Under the pieces are notes generated by a model, which saw only the letters and a list, made by a program, of their open reading frames with translations, was not told the DNA's origin and did not search any database. A stretch of DNA of 8,880 nucleotides from Chloroflexota bacterium (GTDB taxonomy: Bacteria > Chloroflexota > Dehalococcoidia > Lucifugimonadales > Australimonadaceae), in contig JAPOOH010000042.1 of NCBI GenBank assembly GCA_026713505.1, positions 1 to 8,880 of the forward strand. The letters run 5' to 3'. Positions 5,071 to 8,880 of the stretch are shown here, piece by piece. The translations under genes were made by a program, and so were the position numbers. Each line of letters begins with the position of its first letter. The stretch's first letter is position 1.

Positions 5071-7656
5071 CTAGTCAAGTGACCAGGCCGCACAATCGTC
5101 GTAGCTGGTGTTGTACCCGGGTGTCTCGTTCCCCTCATAGAAGCCCGTGCCCACTGCGATTGCGCCGCTCGCCGTATGGCCGCTGAGGTCCAGCTCCGCC
5201 ACTTGCACTCCATTAACGTGCAGCACGCCTGCGCCGCCCACTGCGAGCAGGAAGAGGGCATTCTGTCCGTTTGCACCGAGGTTCAGTGTCGCCCGACCCG
5301 ACGTTTCGTATACCGGTTCGGTGCTCCCTCGGCGGAGGAAGTGCATCCACCAGCCATCGCTATCTACCGTCGCAGCATGGAATGTACTGGAACCCGTACT
5401 GCGGAACATGAACCCATAGTCCCAATCCCCAACACGTCCCTCGTAGGGATTAACAAACGTCGCAGCGACGATGAAATCACGCTCGTTCGTAGGCAACTCT
5501 TCCCACTTGATGAGGCCGTCGTCGTTGTGCTCCAGCTCACCGGAACAGTTGCCGATGAACCACGGTTCGCTGACGGCAAAGCCCGTGAAACGCGCGGAAC
5601 GCCCGTCAATCTCATTGCCCTCGTGGTAGCCGGTTATCACGGCAACGTCTCCCTCGGCATCGCCGCCGCTCAGGTCAAGTGCCGCAGCTAGCCGGTCGTT
5701 GATAAAGAACCAACCCAGATCGCCGGCAGCGACGAGGCGCAATTCGTTGGACCTCCCCACACCCACTAACAGGGAAGACGCCCTGCCCTGCGCAATAGGG
5801 TCTGAGTCCCGGTCGGCGCTCCCCTCACGCAGGTAGTGCAGCCACCGTCCCTCGCTGGTTACAACTACCGCATGGAAGCTGGCCTCCTCTCCCGCGCGAA
5901 AAGTAAACCCATAGTCCCACTCGCCCACGGAGCTTGCGTACGGGTTCTGGAACGTGACGCGCGCGGTGAGATCATTCAGGTACACACCCGCGCGGTGCTG
6001 CTCGATATACTCGTCGTTGTCGTGCGGCAGCGCGCCGTCCTGTGGCCCATAACTGCGGGTGGAGTTGCGCCCGGGAGTTGGTGTTGCTCTTGGCCGTGGC
6101 GTCGGGGTTGCGATAGACGAGCTCTGCCCCTGTTTCAGCACCGCCAATACACCGCGCACTGATTCAGCTGCGACAGCAAAGCCGAACCCTTCCACAGACA
6201 CCTCACTTTCCGACTCCCTCACCACAAACGTGTTGATTCCGACAACATTGCCGTCCATGTTGAAGAGTGGCCCGCCGCTGTTGCCTGGGTTTATCGGCGC
6301 GTCCGTCTGCACCATCCATGCGTTTTGGGGTGAGTGCTGAAACACGCGCGAGACGATGCCGCTGGTCAGCACCGAGCTGTCCACTCCCAAGGGATAGCCC
6401 ATCGCGAACACGTTCGCCCCTTGTCGCACCCGCTGGCCAGCCAGCTCTGCCGCCCGAAACGACGGTGAGCAACAGATGGAGAGCACAGCGAGGTCGCGTA
6501 CACGATCGACGCCGTGAACCGTGGCATCGAACCAATTGGCATCGTTCACCAGCACGCGAACATGCGATGAGCCTTCTACAACGTGGTGATTGGTGACAAT
6601 CCACGCTGTAGCGGAAGAGACATCAAAGATGACGCCGGAACCTGAGCCAGACCCGGTTGCGATTTGCACAACGCTCGGGCGCACGCGAGCGGCAAGTTCC
6701 TCAAGAGTAACCTGTGTGGCCCCCCGAGGAACTGGGGTTGCTGTCGGGAGTGGACGTGGAGTAGCCGTAGCTGTTGGACGGGGCCTGGCAGTGGGGCGCG
6801 GTGTAGACGTCGGCAGCGGGGTTGCAGTGGCGGGTTTCGGTGTCGCCGTCGGACACACCGGTGTGTTGGGCATGGCCGCAGGCACAGGCGTCGGCGTCGC
6901 TACGGGAGGAGCGGGAGTAGGAGGAGGCGTCGCCGCGGGCGGAGCGAGGATGCTCCGGCACTGGGCGACAGGCGCGTGGTTCTGTACAGCCTCGGCGAAC
7001 AGGCCGCGTTGGTGCCGCAGCCAGATTGTCCAGTTGACGCCTGCCTGTTGGCCGGGGACAACCTCCCGCCCCATCTTATGCGCCTGCACGAGGACTACGG
7101 CTATCTCCAGATGCATCTGGAATGCCGCCACACGACGGCACGCATCGCTCAAAGGCAAGCCATCAAGGTTGTCCAGCCCGGCATCGAACACAGTAAGGCT
7201 CTCCGCGAGGGCAGCGTCCACCTGCTGGCGACCCCACTCACTCGCCCACTCCCGCCAGACGTCGGAGAGCGGCTGGGGTGGCCACTCGGGAGTTGAGGTA
7301 GCGGTAGGAACAGGCGTCGCCGTTGGAGCGGGTGTGGGAGTGGCTTCCACGCATGGAACCTGCGTGGGCGTCTCAGTGGGGACAGGTGAAGGCGATGGTG
7401 AAGGTGAAGGAGAGAGAGTTGGCGGTAGCGTTGGCGTTACTCCAGCCTCGGCACGGGCGGTCGGTATCGGTGTTGGCGCCGGTTCGCCCTCCATTTCTTG
7501 GGAGGTGTACCAGAAGTACCCGCCCACAACGATTCCCACGATGAGGAGTAGCGCGAGCAGAATCCAGCGACACCCCCGCCCTCTGGACGGATCGCTGTCT
7601 ACATTGGGGGCAGTCCCCCAACGCTCGCGGTAGTAGTCCCTATCCTGGATGGGCAT
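5071..7656 (-). CDS. Membrane-anchored HtrA-like serine protease with tandem LamG-like domains
   Basis: An 861-residue protein. A short N-terminus with basic residues precedes a transmembrane helix at ~31-50 (ILLALLLIVGIVVGGYFWY), predicting type II topology with the bulk outside the cytoplasm. Thr/Pro linkers at 59-127 and 238-312 flank a helical domain (~128-236, Trp-rich, Cys173 and Cys233) that I do not recognise. The trypsin-like domain (~317-510) has the full triad: His358 (TNHHVV), Asp388 (RVRDLAVL) and Ser460 (PGNSGGPL; codon AGC, 6277-6279). A third short Thr/Pro linker (515-529) leads to two LamG-like repeats (537-698 and 700-861) in the place where HtrA/DegP proteins carry PDZ domains. 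The ATG has no close Shine-Dalgarno; the stop of the upstream oxidoreductase is only 21 bases away, so reinitiation is possible. Envelope protein quality control or processing is the family-based guess; the substrate is unknown. Confidence 0.88.
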   Translation of the reverse strand: MPIQDRDYYRERWGTAPNVDSDPSRGRGCRWILLALLLIVGIVVGGYFWYTSQEMEGEPAPTPIPTARAEAGVTPTLPPTLSPSPSPSPSPVPTETPTQVPCVEATPTPAPTATPVPTATSTPEWPPQPLSDVWREWASEWGRQQVDAALAESLTVFDAGLDNLDGLPLSDACRRVAAFQMHLEIAVVLVQAHKMGREVVPGQQAGVNWTIWLRHQRGLFAEAVQNHAPVAQCRSILAPPAATPPPTPAPPVATPTPVPAAMPNTPVCPTATPKPATATPLPTSTPRPTARPRPTATATPRPLPTATPVPRGATQVTLEELAARVRPSVVQIATGSGSGSGVIFDVSSATAWIVTNHHVVEGSSHVRVLVNDANWFDATVHGVDRVRDLAVLSICCSPSFRAAELAGQRVRQGANVFAMGYPLGVDSSVLTSGIVSRVFQHSPQNAWMVQTDAPINPGNSGGPLFNMDGNVVGINTFVVRESESEVSVEGFGFAVAAESVRGVLAVLKQGQSSSIATPTPRPRATPTPGRNSTRSYGPQDGALPHDNDEYIEQHRAGVYLNDLTARVTFQNPYASSVGEWDYGFTFRAGEEASFHAVVVTSEGRWLHYLREGSADRDSDPIAQGRASSLLVGVGRSNELRLVAAGDLGWFFINDRLAAALDLSGGDAEGDVAVITGYHEGNEIDGRSARFTGFAVSEPWFIGNCSGELEHNDDGLIKWEELPTNERDFIVAATFVNPYEGRVGDWDYGFMFRSTGSSTFHAATVDSDGWWMHFLRRGSTEPVYETSGRATLNLGANGQNALFLLAVGGAGVLHVNGVQVAELDLSGHTASGAIAVGTGFYEGNETPGYNTSYDDCAAWSLD
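5074..6048 (-). repeat. Two tandem LamG-like domains in the active protease
   Basis: Residues 537-698 and 700-861 repeat the same motifs as in the neighbouring pseudoprotease (WDYGF-x-FR, FHA, W-x-H-(Y/F)-LR, a VNG/IND strand). The first copy resembles the first copy of the neighbour (PH-x-x-DE, VITGYH, SEP ending) and the second resembles the second (DDG, GTGF / ASGF, WSLD ending). The domain duplication therefore came before the gene duplication. Confidence 0.72.
6721..6945 (-). repeat. Thr/Pro-rich linker 2 of the active protease
   Basis: Low-complexity codons for ~75 residues (TPTPVPAAMP..., PRPTARPRPTATATP) connect the helical domain to the trypsin-like domain. It includes Cys268, which might pair with another extracytoplasmic Cys. 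Confidence 0.8.
7276..7482 (-). repeat. Thr/Pro/Ser-rich linker 1 of the active protease
   Basis: Encodes a low-complexity stalk just outside the membrane helix, including an SPSPSPSPSP run (residues 82-91), Cys102, and TPTPAPTATPVPTATSTP before the helical domain. Confidence 0.8.
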
Positions 7657-7677
7657 GGCGTGTGCGTTACCGTTCCC

Positions 7678-8703
7678 CTACCTCAACGACACCCGCGAGC
7701 CGGTGCGGGCCGACTCCACCATCGCGAGGGTAATCTCGACGACGCGCAGGCCGTCGAGGCCGGTGGCGAGCGGTTCGCCGTTGCCCTCGACGGCGGCGTC
7801 GAAGGCGCACACCTGCTTCGTGTAGAGCGCGAAGGGGTGCTCCGGGTAGGTCGCATCCTCCGTCAGGGCGTCGGTGCGAACCGCGAGCGCGCCGCCCTGC
7901 GTCATCTCGATGCTGGACCGCAGGCCCGCGCGTCCGAGCGTGCCGTAGACCATCACGTCGTTGCTCTCGTAGTCGGGCGTGCGGCGTCCCGTCAGCAGGG
8001 TGGCGATGGCGCCGCTGGTGAAGCGAAACGCCAGGGTCACCAGCTCCTCCAGCGGCTTCTCCGGCGTGGCGTCGCTCACGGCGGAGACCTCCGCAACGTC
8101 GTCGCTCAGCACGTAGCGAAGCAGGTCCGCGCAGTGCACGCCCGTCGCCATGAACGCGCCCGCGCCGATGAGCGACGGGTCGTCCCACCACGCCTGGAGG
8201 CCGGTGCGCGGCGGTGGCGCTTCCTGACCCCGCACGCCCCGGCACCAACTCGCCTGAGCGAACGACACCTGGCCGACGGCGCCGTCGGTCACGAGCGACC
8301 GCAGGCGCTGGTGCCCCTCGTGCGCGCGCAGATGGAAACCGACGCCGAGCAGGACGCCGGCGGAGTCGCAGGCCTCGATCATGCGTTGGGCGTCGTCGAC
8401 GGAGAGGGCCATCGGCTTCTCGACGATGACGTGCTTACCCGCCCCCGCCGCCCGGACGGTCTGCTCCGCGTGCAGGGCGTTCGGCGAAGCGATGTAGACC
8501 ACGTCCACGGCGGGGTCGCGCAACAGCGCGTCGAGGTCGTCGTAGGCGGTCGCCGCGCCGTGCTTCTGCGCGAACGCCTCTGCGCGCCCGATGTCCCGGC
8601 TCATCACGGCGGCGAGCGACGCGTCCTCCGCCTCGTTGATGGCGGGCGCCATCTTGGTGTCCGGGTGTCTCCCTGTGCTGACGATCCCCCAGCCGATGGT
8701 CAT
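7678..8703 (-). CDS. Gfo/Idh/MocA-family NAD(P)-dependent oxidoreductase
   Basis: A 341-residue protein, normal for the family. The N-terminal Rossmann domain starts with 'GWGIVSTG' (residues 4-11), followed by 'VDVVYIASPNALHAEQ' and the EKP motif (95-97, Lys96) that positions substrate and cofactor. The C-terminal alpha/beta domain includes 'GAGAFMATGVHCADLLRYV' with the conserved His190; the Asp often found three residues before this His is Thr here. The family oxidises or reduces sugars, inositols and related cyclic polyols, and the substrate cannot be read from the sequence. The ATG at 8703 is supported by AGGAGG (8716-8711), seven bases upstream. It ends 21 bases before the protease start, in the same frame, and begins 56 bases after the preceding gene, so an operon is plausible. 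Confidence 0.92.
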   Translation of the reverse strand: MTIGWGIVSTGRHPDTKMAPAINEAEDASLAAVMSRDIGRAEAFAQKHGAATAYDDLDALLRDPAVDVVYIASPNALHAEQTVRAAGAGKHVIVEKPMALSVDDAQRMIEACDSAGVLLGVGFHLRAHEGHQRLRSLVTDGAVGQVSFAQASWCRGVRGQEAPPPRTGLQAWWDDPSLIGAGAFMATGVHCADLLRYVLSDDVAEVSAVSDATPEKPLEELVTLAFRFTSGAIATLLTGRRTPDYESNDVMVYGTLGRAGLRSSIEMTQGGALAVRTDALTEDATYPEHPFALYTKQVCAFDAAVEGNGEPLATGLDGLRVVEITLAMVESARTGSRVSLR

Positions 8704-8709
8704 GCGTGA

Positions 8710-8733
8710 GCCTCCTACGAATGTGTGGGAGGC
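8710..8733 (-). promoter_or_regulatory. Hairpin enclosing the Shine-Dalgarno of the Gfo/Idh gene
   Basis: On the minus strand GCCTCC (8733-8728) and GGAGGC (8715-8710) form a perfect 6-base stem across a 12-base loop. The downstream arm contains most of the AGGAGG ribosome binding site, so folding would hide it. No T-run follows, so it is not a typical terminator. Confidence 0.35.
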
Positions 8734-8759
8734 AAGGATAGCAGGGGCGGCGATTGAGC

Positions 8760-8880
8760 CTAGACCGCTCCGCGCAACTTGCGGACGAGCGTCGCGTGGA
8801 CGGCCTGCAGGTCGGAACCGAGCCGTTCCTTGTCCGCATCGAGGGTGAAGTAGAGTTCCGCGATGGCCGCTTGCAGGTCG
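8760..8880 (-). CDS. 3' end of an unidentified gene (partial)
   Basis: The minus-strand frame is open from the window edge to a TAG at 8760-8762. The 39 visible C-terminal residues begin DLQAAIAELYFTLDADKERL and end VRKLRGAV. They are charged and Leu/Ala-rich and look like one or two amphipathic helices. No family is recognised from so short a piece. Codon use is GC-rich like the neighbours. It lies 56 bases upstream of the Gfo/Idh gene on the same strand and may share its transcript. Confidence 0.6.
   Translation of the reverse strand, partial: DLQAAIAELYFTLDADKERLGSDLQAVHATLVRKLRGAV

Noticed and set aside
6590..7633. Gly/Val-rich plus-strand open frame opposite the active protease
   Set aside because: Its repetitive GVGVG pattern is simply the reverse complement of the Thr/Pro linker codons.
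7657..7680. Possible stop-codon readthrough joining the Gfo/Idh enzyme to the protease
   Set aside because: The two genes are in the same frame with one TAG and seven sense codons between, but the protease begins with its own Met and transmembrane anchor. No recoding signal is visible, so this is treated as chance.
7660..8709. Long open frame on the plus strand opposite the Gfo/Idh gene
   Set aside because: It is Arg/His/Gly-rich with no recognisable motif, has no supported start, and lies fully antisense to a clear enzyme gene. It is an artefact of GC-rich codon bias.

Overview
The window is a GC-rich bacterial chromosome segment with tightly packed genes. Long Thr-Pro linkers in membrane-anchored trypsin-like proteins, an amidohydrolase of the kind found in aromatic-acid catabolism, a Gfo/Idh-type dehydrogenase and a GC-rich codon bias together suggest a Chloroflexota organism (Dehalococcoidia or SAR202-like). 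That is an inference from style, since the window has no rRNA or marker gene. There are no mobile elements, CRISPR arrays, tRNAs or rRNAs, and no gene-free stretch longer than 300 bases.

Layout from left to right. A 5'-truncated amidohydrolase (1-798, +) converges on a small XRE-type helix-turn-helix regulator (821-1183, -), whose start looks leaderless. A 184-base divergent region holding two nested or adjacent dyads separates the regulator from a two-gene plus-strand unit: a 76-residue zinc-ribbon protein and a 57-residue two-helix membrane protein, overlapping by ATGA. A monocistronic HesB/IscA-like protein follows (1863-2276, +). It has lost the first conserved cysteine and carries three tandem GGCGCGS units at its C-terminus. 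A strong hairpin terminator (2303-2330) closes it.

The rest of the window is on the minus strand. In transcription order it holds the 3' end of an unidentified gene (8760-8880), a Gfo/Idh/MocA oxidoreductase (7678-8703), an 861-residue membrane-anchored HtrA-like serine protease (5071-7656) and an 852-residue paralogue (2361-4919). Spacings are 56, 21 and 151 bases, so at least the first three could be co-transcribed.

The most notable content is the pair of paralogues. Both have a single transmembrane helix, a Thr/Pro-rich stalk, a trypsin-like domain and two tandem copies of a ~165-residue LamG-like domain in place of the PDZ domains usual for HtrA proteins. The upstream copy has an intact His-Asp-Ser triad (H358, D388, S460). 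The downstream copy keeps His and Asp (H353, D384) but has Ala in place of the nucleophilic Ser (GNAGG, A456), so it is probably a pseudoprotease. It also carries a cytoplasmic DnaJ-like zinc-finger and coiled-coil region that the active copy lacks. A working hypothesis is an active protease paired with an inactive sensor or regulator that links the outside of the cell to the cytoplasm.
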